Shown here piece after piece: positions 7,687 to 16,288 of a stretch of DNA of 64,000 bases. Numbering within the stretch: position 1 is the first letter of the stretch; each line of letters begins with the position of its first letter. Position numbers and translations under genes: made by a program. Under the pieces are notes generated by a model that was not told the DNA's origin, searched no databases, and saw nothing but the letters and a program-made list of their open reading frames with translations. This DNA comes from Pedobacter frigiditerrae (lineage in GTDB: Bacteria > Bacteroidota > Bacteroidia > Sphingobacteriales > Sphingobacteriaceae), in NCBI RefSeq assembly GCF_004331645.1, contig NZ_SJSK01000007.1:62001-126000 (forward strand), written 5' to 3'.

Positions 7687-10600
7687 ATGAAAATGTTTTT
7701 TCTTCCCAAATACATTAAAGTAATGCCTTATTTACTTGTTTTTGCCCTTTTAATATCGGCTTTGCCAACATTAGCGCAAAACACAAAGGTAATTAGCGCC
7801 AAAAAAATCAATGATACTGCTGTTGAACTCTCACTGTCAGACAACCAAAAACTAATTTTAGATTTTTATGGAGAAAACATCTTCAGGATGTTTCAAGACA
7901 ATACAGGGGGCACACTTAGGGATCCTGAAGCAAAACCTGAGGCTAAAATATTGGTAGAAAATCCAAGAAGACCAGTTGCTAGTTTAAACATAGTTGATGC
8001 GAATAATCAAATCACCGTGTCGACAGCAAAAATAGCTATTCAGGTAGATAAAAATACCTCTCTGATAAAGGTGATCAATAAAGCTACAAAAGCTGTTGTA
8101 TTAACGGAGGTAACACCAGTAAACTTTGAAAAAGATAAGGTAACACTTACTTTAAAAGAAAACGCTGATGAGTATTTTTATGGAGGAGGTGTACAAAATG
8201 GTCGTTTCTCTCATAAAGGTAGGAAGATTGCCATCGAAAATCAAAACAGCTGGACAGATGGTGGAGTAGCTTCGCCAACACCTTATTATTGGTCTACAAA
8301 AGGTTACGCGGTCATGTGGTATACCTTTAAAAAAGGCATTTATGATTTTGGAGCCAAAGAAAATGGAATTGTAAAGCTAGCACATGAAACCAATTACTTA
8401 GATGTCTTTTTGATGGTAAATGATGGAGCAGTTGCGTTATTAAATGATTTTTATCAATTAACAGGTAATCCAATACTATTGCCAAAATTCGGTTTTTATG
8501 AAGGGCATTTAAATGCATTTAATCGTGATTATTGGGCTAAGGATACCACAGGAACTGGAATTGTATTTGAAGATGGATTACGTTATAAAGAAAGTCAGAA
8601 AGACAATGGAGGTATTAAAGAATCATTAAACGGCGAAAAGAACAACTATCAGTTTTCGGCACGTGGAGTAATCGATAGATATAAAAAACACGATATGCCA
8701 TTAGGTTGGATTTTACCTAATGATGGCTATGGTGCTGGTTACGGACAAACAGAAACTTTAGATGGTAATATTGCCAATTTAAAAAGCTTTGGAGATTACG
8801 CCCGTAAGAATGGCGTAGAAATTGGCTTGTGGACACAGTCAGACTTACACCCCAAACCAGAAGTAAGTGCATTGTTGCAACGTGATATTATAAAAGAAGT
8901 ACAAGATGCGGGTGTTCGAGTTTTAAAAACAGACGTGGCTTGGGTAGGAGCAGGCTACTCATTTGGCTTAAATGGCGTAGCCGATGTTGGTCAAATTATT
9001 CCAAAATATGGGAAGGATGCACGACCTTTTATTATCTCTTTAGATGGTTGGGCAGGTACACAGCGTTATGCAACCATTTGGTCGGGCGATCAAACCGGAG
9101 GGAATTGGGAATACATTCGTTTTCATATCCCTACTTATATCGGCTCGGGCTTGTCGGGGCAACCAAATATAACTTCTGATATGGATGGTATTTTTGGTGG
9201 TAAAAACGGTCCTATGAATATCAGGGATTTTCAATGGAAAACCTTTACACCGATGCAATTAAATATGGATGGTTGGGGTTCTAGTCAGAAATATCCACAC
9301 GCTCAAGGTGAACCTGTAGCTTCTATCAACCGTAATTATTTGAAATTAAAATCAGCATTATTGCCTTATCAATACAGTATTGCTAAGGAAGCAGTAAACG
9401 GATTGCCAATCATCAGGGCAATGTTTTTATCGTCGCCGAATGCTTTTACCTATGGAACAGCCACGCAATACCAATACTTGTTTGGCCCAAGTTTTTTAGT
9501 GGCGCCAATTTATCAGGCTACCAAAGCCGACGAAAAAGGGAATGATATTCGTAATAATATCTATTTGCCAGCAGGTACTTGGATTGATTATTTCTCAGGA
9601 GAAAAATATGAAGGAAATAGGATCATCAATAGCTTTGATGTACCGATTTGGAAATTACCTGTTTTTGTTAAAGCCGGGGCCATTATCCCAATGGTGAATC
9701 CAAATAACAATGTTTCGGAAATAAATAAAGCAGTACGTAGCTATGAGATTTATCCAGACCGCCAAAGTAGCTTTACAGAATATGATGATGATGGATTAAC
9801 AGAAGCCTATAAATTAGGTAAAGGTGCAACCACATTAATTAAGACCATGATTATTAAAGGTCATTCTGTTATTACGATTGAACCTACAAAAGGAGATTTT
9901 GAAGGCTTTGTTAAAAATAAAGCAACTTCATTTGTTGTAAATGTTACTGCAACACCTAAGCACGTTACAGTAAAAATTGGGGGCAAAAAAGTAAAACTAA
10001 AAAGAGCAAATTCGGCTGATGAATTTGACAAATTGCAAAATGGTTATTTTTATGATGCTAGTCCTAATTTAAACAGGTTTGCAACAAAAGGAAGTGAATT
10101 TGAAAAGGTAGTAATAGCCAAAAACCCTCAGTTATTAGTGAAATTAGCAGCAACAGATGTAACGGTAAATGATGTTGTACTTCATGTTGATGGTTTTATT
10201 TTCGAGCCTGTTAATAAAAATAGAATTTCTACTGGAGCATTAACTGCACCAACTTTAGCTGAGGTTACAGAAAAAGGTAGAAATGCATTTGATTTAAGAC
10301 CTACATGGAAAAAAGTAAGCAATGCCGATTTTTATGAAATTGAGTTTAACAAAATGTTGTACACTACCATTAAGGATACCACATTGTTATTTGAAGGCTT
10401 ATCGCCTGAAACTGCTTATTCATTTAAGTTACGTGCTGTAAATAAAGATGGCTTTTCAGATTGGACCTCAATTAACGCTATTACAAAAAATAATCCATTG
10501 GAGTTTGCCATTAAAGGCATTGTGGCACAAACCACAGCAGAAAACCAAGGTGGTGAAGGGCCAACTAAGTTGTTTGATTTTGATGAAGCCAGCATGTGGC

Positions 10601-11517
10601 ATACCAAATATGGCGTTAAAGCTGTTCCATTTGATATGGTTATCGACTTAAAATCAATTAATCAATTAGATAAGTTTCATTACCTGCCACGTTCTGGAAG
10701 AGGAAATGGAGTTGTCTTAAAAGGAAGTGTTGCTTATAGTAACAACAAAGAAAACTGGACAACAGCTGGAGCCTTTGAATGGGCAAGAACCGACGAGGTT
10801 AAAATCTTTAATTTTAGCAATCATCCTTCGGCCCGTTACATCAAAATCTCAGTTACAGCCGCTGTTGGAGATTATGGCTCGGGTCGCGAATTGTATGTGT
10901 TTAAAGTTCCAGGTACAGAAAGTTACCTTCCGGGAGATATTAACAACGACCGTTTAATTGATAAAAATGATTTTACTTCTTACATCAACTACACCGGATT
11001 AAGAAAAGGTGATGCTGATTTTGAAGGTTACATCAGCAATGGCGATATCAATAAAAATGAATTGATAGATGCTTATGATATTTCTGTTGTTGCTACACAG
11101 TTAGAAGGTGGCGTAAAAGAGACTAAGGCTAAGGTTGAAGGCAAACTTGAGTTAAGTACCTCAAAACAAAACTATAACAAAGATGAAATTGTAGAAATTA
11201 GGGTTAAAGGTATTGAGCTAAAATCGGTAAACGCATTAAGCTTTGCCTTGCCTTATAAACCACAAGATTATGAATTTGTAGCAGTGCAAAGCCTAAACAC
11301 AAAACAAATGGATAACCTAACAAATGATAGGTTACATACCAATGGTGATAAGGTTTTGTATCCAACATTTGTGAATTTAGGAAATAAGGAATCCTTATCT
11401 GGCACTAGCGATTTATTTGTAATCAAATTAAAAGCAAAACACAAGTTGAAATTCGACCTTAAGATGAGTAAAGGTTTGTTGGTTGATCAAAACCTCAATA
11501 TTGTTAAAATAGAATAA
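7687..11517 (+). CDS. GH31 alpha-glycosidase with FN3, F5/8C, dockerin-like and cohesin-like modules
   Basis: A secreted 1276-aa retaining alpha-glycosidase. After a signal peptide (to about residue 30) come an N-terminal galactose-mutarotase-like domain and a GH31 barrel with nucleophile D416 (VLKTDVAWVG) and acid/base D468 (WSGDQTGG). The tail carries an FN3 domain (about 853-935), a discoidin/F5-8C domain (about 945-1078), paired EF-hand-like loops of dockerin type (GDINNDRLIDKNDF; GDINKNELIDAYD; about 1084-1141), and a cohesin-like beta domain to the end. The sequence around GFYEGHLNAFNRDYW is unlike classical alpha-glucosidases. It may resemble the Pseudopedobacter GH31 alpha-galactosidase PsGal31A, though this is recalled, not compared. 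It is third in the operon, 17 bases after the DUF2264 gene, and is closed by a terminator at 11569. Confidence 0.87.
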   Translation: MKMFFLPKYIKVMPYLLVFALLISALPTLAQNTKVISAKKINDTAVELSLSDNQKLILDFYGENIFRMFQDNTGGTLRDPEAKPEAKILVENPRRPVASLNIVDANNQITVSTAKIAIQVDKNTSLIKVINKATKAVVLTEVTPVNFEKDKVTLTLKENADEYFYGGGVQNGRFSHKGRKIAIENQNSWTDGGVASPTPYYWSTKGYAVMWYTFKKGIYDFGAKENGIVKLAHETNYLDVFLMVNDGAVALLNDFYQLTGNPILLPKFGFYEGHLNAFNRDYWAKDTTGTGIVFEDGLRYKESQKDNGGIKESLNGEKNNYQFSARGVIDRYKKHDMPLGWILPNDGYGAGYGQTETLDGNIANLKSFGDYARKNGVEIGLWTQSDLHPKPEVSALLQRDIIKEVQDAGVRVLKTDVAWVGAGYSFGLNGVADVGQIIPKYGKDARPFIISLDGWAGTQRYATIWSGDQTGGNWEYIRFHIPTYIGSGLSGQPNITSDMDGIFGGKNGPMNIRDFQWKTFTPMQLNMDGWGSSQKYPHAQGEPVASINRNYLKLKSALLPYQYSIAKEAVNGLPIIRAMFLSSPNAFTYGTATQYQYLFGPSFLVAPIYQATKADEKGNDIRNNIYLPAGTWIDYFSGEKYEGNRIINSFDVPIWKLPVFVKAGAIIPMVNPNNNVSEINKAVRSYEIYPDRQSSFTEYDDDGLTEAYKLGKGATTLIKTMIIKGHSVITIEPTKGDFEGFVKNKATSFVVNVTATPKHVTVKIGGKKVKLKRANSADEFDKLQNGYFYDASPNLNRFATKGSEFEKVVIAKNPQLLVKLAATDVTVNDVVLHVDGFIFEPVNKNRISTGALTAPTLAEVTEKGRNAFDLRPTWKKVSNADFYEIEFNKMLYTTIKDTTLLFEGLSPETAYSFKLRAVNKDGFSDWTSINAITKNNPLEFAIKGIVAQTTAENQGGEGPTKLFDFDEASMWHTKYGVKAVPFDMVIDLKSINQLDKFHYLPRSGRGNGVVLKGSVAYSNNKENWTTAGAFEWARTDEVKIFNFSNHPSARYIKISVTAAVGDYGSGRELYVFKVPGTESYLPGDINNDRLIDKNDFTSYINYTGLRKGDADFEGYISNGDINKNELIDAYDISVVATQLEGGVKETKAKVEGKLELSTSKQNYNKDEIVEIRVKGIELKSVNALSFALPYKPQDYEFVAVQSLNTKQMDNLTNDRLHTNGDKVLYPTFVNLGNKESLSGTSDLFVIKLKAKHKLKFDLKMSKGLLVDQNLNIVKIE

Positions 11518-11568
11518 ACAACATTGGCAGCACTTGCCTCTCTGATAGTCAGTGATTAGCAGATTAAT

Positions 11569-11610
11569 AGTTCAGTATATTGTAAAAAGTATGCTGAACT
11601 TTTGTTTTTA
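11569..11610 (+). terminator. Intrinsic terminator after GH31
   Basis: AGTTCAG and CTGAACT form a stem with partly paired flanks around GTAAAAAG, followed by TTTTGTTTTT. It lies 52 bases after the GH31 stop. The stem sequence is nearly the same as that of the terminator after the GH2 gene. Confidence 0.75.
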
Positions 11611-11657
11611 AAGCCAGCTGGTCTTCAGTGTGCTTTGGAGAACAAGGGGTTTAGAAC

Positions 11658-11724
11658 GTCATCAGATAAGTACTCCCAAGGAGTCCCTTTGGGATAAAGC
11701 ACCCTACAAATCTCATCTGATGAC
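11658..11724. repeat. Dispersed inverted repeat, copy A
   Basis: Perfect 10-bp arms GTCATCAGAT (11658-11667) and ATCTGATGAC (11715-11724), with an inner TCCCAAGG / CTTTGGGA hairpin and the phrase GCACCCTACAAATCTC between. Related copies lie at 15153-15197 and 56076-56120. Confidence 0.65.
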
Positions 11725-11815
11725 TAAGAAGGTATTTTAATAATCTGCTAATCTCTCTCTGGTGCAAGTTTTTGTGAGAAGTGAAGAGCCCATGGAGACT
11801 TGCCTAAGATGCTTA

Positions 11816-11897
11816 AATGGTTAATTGTTGAACTCGGTTAAATGGCTACTTGCCATATACAGTTAACCAATTTACACAGTTTAAACAATTAACCATT
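11816..11897. repeat. 14-bp inverted repeat upstream of GH2
   Basis: AATGGTTAATTGTT (11816-11829) and its exact reverse complement AACAATTAACCATT (11884-11897) enclose 54 bases that contain a smaller TGGC/GCCA pair. It ends 71 bases before the GH2 start. Function unknown; it could be regulatory or a miniature repeat. Confidence 0.5.
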
Positions 11898-11967
11898 AAT
11901 GCGCATTGCTCAGTTTTTTCATTTTCTCGAAATTATAGCCATATTGCAAAAGCCAATCATGTAAACA

Positions 11968-14733
11968 ATGAAAAAATCATTCCTATTTTTCTTGCTTTGT
12001 ATCACTTCCCTTATTGGGTTTTCTCAGCAAACTATCGTTAAATACCTCTCAGGTACAGATAAGGACAATACAGTGTTGTGGGATTTTTACTGCTCCAGTG
12101 GCAGAAAAAGTGGGCAATGGTCTAAAATAAAAGTTCCATCTAATTGGGAGCAACAAGGTTTTGGTACTTATAATTATGGCCATGATAAAAATAAAGCGAA
12201 TGAGCAAGGTATTTACAAGCACGAATTTGTTTTAGGTGCATTAGAACGCAAAAGGGTTTTCATCGTGTTTGAAGGGGTCATGACAGACACCAAAGTAATG
12301 ATCAATGGCACACAGGTTGGAGACATCCATCAAGGTGGCTTTTATAGGTTTAAGTATGACATTACTAAATTTATAAAGCCAAATGGCAAGAACTTATTAG
12401 AAGTTACCGTAGATAAGAACTCTACAAACACCTCTGTAAATAGTGCCGAACGTACTTGCGATTTTTGGGTATTTGGTGGTATTTATAGACCAGTTTACCT
12501 AGAGATAGTTCCTGAAGTTTTTGTAGATAGAGTGGCTGTTCACGCAAAGGCCAATGGCGATTTTCAAATGGATATTTATCCTCAGAATTTAAAAGGCGAT
12601 GAAACGCTAGAAGCACAGGTTAAACAATTGAATGGGGCAAATGTTGGTCAACCAATTATAGTTAAGGCTAGTGCCACTGAAGATAAATTACAACTAAAAG
12701 GCAGTTTTATCAAACCAAAGTTATGGAGCGCAGAGTTTCCTCACTTATATCAAGTTGTACTTACGATAAAAAGTAAAGGAGGCATGATCCACCAAACCAA
12801 ACAAAAGTTCGGGTTCCGTACGGTTGAACTCAGAAATAATGACGGATTTTACGTGAACGGGAAAAAAACATTATTAAAAGGCAGTAACCGTCATAGCTTC
12901 TGGCCAGAAACAGGTCGTACATTAAGTCATCAAGTGCACTTACTGGATGTTAAATTAATGAAGGAAATGAACATGAATGCAGTGAGGATGTCGCATTATC
13001 CGCCAGATCAAGACTTTTTGGATGTATGCGATTCGTTAGGTTTATATGTAATCGATGAATTAACCGGCTGGCAAGCCTTTTACGACACCACAATCGGCCG
13101 TAAGCTAGTGAAGGAATTAGTGATACGTGATGTAAATCATCCTTCGGTTATTTTTTGGGCAAATGGTAACGAAGGCGGTTTTAACAGAGAGCTAGATGGA
13201 GATTATGATTTATATGACCCACAAAAACGTACAGTGATTCACCCTTGGGAAAAATTTAATGGCACTGATACCAAACACTATCCAGATTATAAATACATGG
13301 TTAAGGCTGCTACAACCGGACAGGAAGTTTTCTTCCCAACAGAATTTATGCATGGGCTTTATGATGGTGGAGCAGGAGCGGCTTTAGACGATTTTTGGGA
13401 ACAGATGCTTCAACATCCGCATGGGGCAGGTGGTTTTATTTGGGCCTTTGCAGATGAAAATGTTATCCGTACAGATAAAAATGGAATTTATGATAGCGAT
13501 GGTAACCATGCGCCAGATGGCATTGTGGGGCCTCATCGCGAAAAGGAAGCTAGTTTTTTTACCATAAAAGAAATCTGGTCGCCAATTTATGTTCAGAACC
13601 CAACTTTAACGACAGGTTTTAATGGCAAAATTTCCATCGAAAATAGATACGATTTTACCAATATTAATCAGTGTACCTTTAAATGGAAACTGGTAAAACT
13701 GCCCAATGCACAATCGAAAAGTATTTTAGCCACAACGGCAGCATCTGGCATACCGGTTGCCATTAATTTAAAACCAGGCGAAAAAGGGACAATTAATCTA
13801 GCCTTACCTGCAAACTGGTCTAAAAACGATGCGTTATACCTCACCGCATATAGCCCTGATAAAAAAGAAGTTTTTACCTGGAGCTGGCCTATCAATGCGC
13901 ATGCTAACATGCTTAAACAGTTGGTTGCCTTAGCGCCTAAAGCTACCATAAAAGCAATTGATGTTAACAATGCTATTGAAGTGAAGTGTGATGGGATTAG
14001 TTATCATTTTGATAAATCTACTGGGTATATCCAAAAAGCTGTACAACCTGGGGGCAATACCATTTCATTATCTGGAGGCCCTGTTTTAGCGGGTGTGTCT
14101 ACGGCATTGAAACAATTTACCTACAAGGCAGACGGTAAGAAATACATAGTGGAGGCAGACTATCAAGGTGAGGGCAACTTGCATGTTAAATGGACTTTTG
14201 AGCCTGGGCAAAAAGTTAAACTAGACTATCAGTACAGTCAACAAGGGTTAGCCGATTTCATGGGCATTACCTTTAATTATCCTGAAGACAAGGTTACAGG
14301 TGTTAAATACTTAGGACAAGGTCCTTATAGGGTTTGGAAAAACAGGTTAAAAGGTCAGCAATTTGGTGTTTGGCATAAAAACTATAACAACAGTATTACT
14401 GGCGAAATAGGAGCATATCCGGAGTTTAAAGGTTATTATGGGCAGGTTAATTGGGTGGTGCTAGAGAATAAGGAAAGCCCGTTTACAGTGTATGCCAACA
14501 ATAAAAATATGTATCTACAGCTATATCAACCAGCTAGAGAAATGGCGGCGCTTAAAAACAATAATGTAGAACCCTCTTTTCCAACAGGTAACATTGGATT
14601 TTTAAATGCAATTAGTCCAATTGGCACTAAGTTTCAATCGGCAAATGTATTAGGGCCACAAAGTGAAAAAAATAAAGCCAATGGAGAGCTCATCAAAGAA
14701 ACCCTATGGTTTGATTTTAGCAGTAAAAAATAA
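11968..14733 (+). CDS. GH2 beta-galactosidase-like enzyme
   Basis: A 921-aa exported glycosidase with a signal peptide ending near SLIGFSQQ. The order is the GH2 one: sugar-binding jelly roll (VPSNWEQQGFGTYNYG; GGFYRFKYDITKFI), Ig-like domain, then TIM barrel (LLKGSNRHSFWPETGR; MNAVRMSHYPPDQDFLDVCD). The general acid/base is E402 in ANGNEGG and the nucleophile E459 in FPTEFMHG. The C-terminal part resembles the beta-galactosidase small-chain domain (YLGQGPYRVWKNR). It is separated from the GH31 gene by a terminator, so it is probably its own unit within the same catabolic cluster, acting on exposed beta-galactosyl or related residues. True specificity cannot be read from sequence. Confidence 0.87.
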   Translation: MKKSFLFFLLCITSLIGFSQQTIVKYLSGTDKDNTVLWDFYCSSGRKSGQWSKIKVPSNWEQQGFGTYNYGHDKNKANEQGIYKHEFVLGALERKRVFIVFEGVMTDTKVMINGTQVGDIHQGGFYRFKYDITKFIKPNGKNLLEVTVDKNSTNTSVNSAERTCDFWVFGGIYRPVYLEIVPEVFVDRVAVHAKANGDFQMDIYPQNLKGDETLEAQVKQLNGANVGQPIIVKASATEDKLQLKGSFIKPKLWSAEFPHLYQVVLTIKSKGGMIHQTKQKFGFRTVELRNNDGFYVNGKKTLLKGSNRHSFWPETGRTLSHQVHLLDVKLMKEMNMNAVRMSHYPPDQDFLDVCDSLGLYVIDELTGWQAFYDTTIGRKLVKELVIRDVNHPSVIFWANGNEGGFNRELDGDYDLYDPQKRTVIHPWEKFNGTDTKHYPDYKYMVKAATTGQEVFFPTEFMHGLYDGGAGAALDDFWEQMLQHPHGAGGFIWAFADENVIRTDKNGIYDSDGNHAPDGIVGPHREKEASFFTIKEIWSPIYVQNPTLTTGFNGKISIENRYDFTNINQCTFKWKLVKLPNAQSKSILATTAASGIPVAINLKPGEKGTINLALPANWSKNDALYLTAYSPDKKEVFTWSWPINAHANMLKQLVALAPKATIKAIDVNNAIEVKCDGISYHFDKSTGYIQKAVQPGGNTISLSGGPVLAGVSTALKQFTYKADGKKYIVEADYQGEGNLHVKWTFEPGQKVKLDYQYSQQGLADFMGITFNYPEDKVTGVKYLGQGPYRVWKNRLKGQQFGVWHKNYNNSITGEIGAYPEFKGYYGQVNWVVLENKESPFTVYANNKNMYLQLYQPAREMAALKNNNVEPSFPTGNIGFLNAISPIGTKFQSANVLGPQSEKNKANGELIKETLWFDFSSKK

Positions 14734-14783
14734 AAGGGTTATATAAAAAAAGGATAATTCTATTTTTTGTAGTCACAATAATT

Positions 14784-14823
14784 GTTCAGCATGGGGTAAA
14801 AGCTATGCTGAACTTTTTGTTTT
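14784..14823 (+). terminator. Intrinsic terminator after GH2
   Basis: GTTCAGCAT (14784-14792) pairs exactly with ATGCTGAAC (14805-14813) around a 12-base loop and is followed by TTTTTGTTTT. Its stem matches that of the terminator after the GH31 gene. Confidence 0.8.
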
Positions 14824-15019
14824 AAGCTAATGGCATAATTGTTATATCTAGTGGGCTATTTTGTACATAAGCAAGGCGCTAAACCCCCAAGCATGGTATA
14901 TGCTTGGTCGGTTATATTATCTTTTGACAGCCGACAAACCCATCACCAATCATTAATTATAGATTAAACGAAATTCACAAGGATTTAATTAGGAGTTAAC
15001 TAGGTGTGCAAGCGAGTAA

Positions 15020-15063
15020 TGACCCTGTTACGACCTTGTTATGACCCTGTGATCACCCTGTAA
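15020..15063. repeat. 11-bp tandem repeat, four copies
   Basis: Four consecutive 11-mers: TGACCCTGTTA, CGACCTTGTTA, TGACCCTGTGA, TCACCCTGTAA. They lie in the gap between the GH2 gene and the LytTR regulator. The period equals about one helical turn. No function is assigned. Confidence 0.7.
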
Positions 15064-15152
15064 ACCCAAGCCAAAAAAAGCAGAACGATAGTACAGCGAT
15101 TGGATAATAAATTAACCATGCGTTAATTGTACTATCCATCTCATTGCTGATT

Positions 15153-15197
15153 GTCATCCGATGAATATAGCGCACCTTGCAAATCTTATCGGAAGAC
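15153..15197. repeat. Dispersed inverted repeat, copy B
   Basis: Arms GTCATCCGAT and ATCGGAAGAC (one mismatch) with GCGCACCTTGCAAATCTT between. The upstream flank CTCATTGCTGATT is shared with copy C at 56076, so the repeated unit is longer than the arms. Confidence 0.6.
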
Positions 15198-15275
15198 TAA
15201 GATGAACCTAGTTTCCACCTGATGAGAATGCCATACGGTTGATATTTACTTGATGAAGTAGATGGGTATTTAAAT

Positions 15276-16019
15276 TTAACTTGCGTTCCTGCCAGTCTGT
15301 ATGGTGTTTTCTTTAATGTAAGATAATAGGTCATTTTTGTAATTCTCGCCAACGGTGATGTTGATGTTCCCAAACATTTTTATGGTATTGCTTTCAATTT
15401 CTTCGATGTACCTTTTTGAGATCAGGAAAGAGCGATGAACCTGCATGATGTGTTCTTGTTCCTTTAATATTTCCTTGATTTTGGTTAAGGTTAAATGTGC
15501 AACTACCTTTTTATTTAAGGTTTGTATGGAAATGTAGTTTTGTAGGCTTTCTATGGCAATTATTTCTTCGGGCTTAATCTTTATCATGTTAAACTTCTCA
15601 TTCTTGTTTTTAATGAAAAAGAAGTCGTTTTGTACCATTTCTCTTTTTTCGGTAACTGGTTTTTTTGATACTAACTTATTGATGGTATTTACAAATTTAG
15701 AGATAGCATAGGGTTTTAATAAAAAAGCATCGGCATCTACCTCAAATGCCTGAAATGCATGGTTCTGATTTGTTGAGGTAATTATTATTCTTCTGATTTT
15801 TGTTCTGAGCAATGCGGTGAGCTCTTTTTCTGTAATGGCCAACATGTCTATATCCATTAACAAAAGATCAATGTTGTCCATTTCCATGAGCGACTTTAAT
15901 GCAACAATTGAGTCGGTAAACATGATGAGTGGATTGAAATGGGGAAGGGTAGCCAGGTAATTAGCTACAGCATCAAGGCTGTGTTTGTCGCTGTCAACAG
16001 CAACACAATTGAATTTCAT
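15276..16019 (-). CDS. LytTR-type response regulator
   Basis: A 247-aa two-domain regulator. The receiver has D9 and D11 in AVDSDKHSL, a phosphoacceptor D56 in LLLMDIDM, a switch region IIITSTNQ and Lys in FLLKPY. A LytTR DNA-binding domain spans about 150-240 (IIAIESLQNYISIQT; VHRSFLISKRYIEEI). The first acidic pair is VDSD rather than the common VDDE, a mild departure. No partner kinase is adjacent, so it is an orphan here. It is transcribed away from the large RHS operon 269 bases away and could act on it through the shared upstream region; this is inference. Confidence 0.87.
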   Translation of the reverse strand: MKFNCVAVDSDKHSLDAVANYLATLPHFNPLIMFTDSIVALKSLMEMDNIDLLLMDIDMLAITEKELTALLRTKIRRIIITSTNQNHAFQAFEVDADAFLLKPYAISKFVNTINKLVSKKPVTEKREMVQNDFFFIKNKNEKFNMIKIKPEEIIAIESLQNYISIQTLNKKVVAHLTLTKIKEILKEQEHIMQVHRSFLISKRYIEEIESNTIKMFGNINITVGENYKNDLLSYIKENTIQTGRNAS

Positions 16020-16288
16020 AGAGCGTTAATTAGATAGGTATTTATGGTGAGTCGATTAAAGTTTTCATCAGCACTTATGATGGTTTGGTATGTTCAAAAT
16101 AACCTTATGTGTAATGCGGCTCCTATCGCATTTTTTCTACTTCTTTTTTTGCCCATCTTCGGCATAAGGAACCGTAATATTTAACTAATCTAAAACATTA
16201 AATCCATTGATTTAAACAAAAAATGTTAATGTAAAAATATTGAACATTTTTTGTAGCTAAAAATGGCAGTTGGTGAAAAATAAAAGGC

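Larger units (their letters stand above)
11518..11967. other. GH31-GH2 intergenic region rich in inverted repeats
   Basis: A 450-base gap that holds the terminator of the GH31 operon, one copy of a dispersed inverted repeat (11658-11724) and a 14-bp inverted repeat (11816-11897) shortly before the GH2 gene. Apart from these I see no gene. A promoter for the GH2 gene is expected here, but I could not place one confidently. Confidence 0.6.
14734..15275. other. Intergenic region with hairpins and short tandem repeats
   Basis: A 542-base gap between convergent genes (GH2 and the LytTR regulator). It holds a terminator, a perfect 8-bp hairpin CCAAGCAT/ATGCTTGG with 5-base loop at 14887-14907, an 11-bp tandem repeat (15020-15063), and copy B of the dispersed inverted repeat (15153-15197). 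No coding sequence is supported. Confidence 0.6.
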
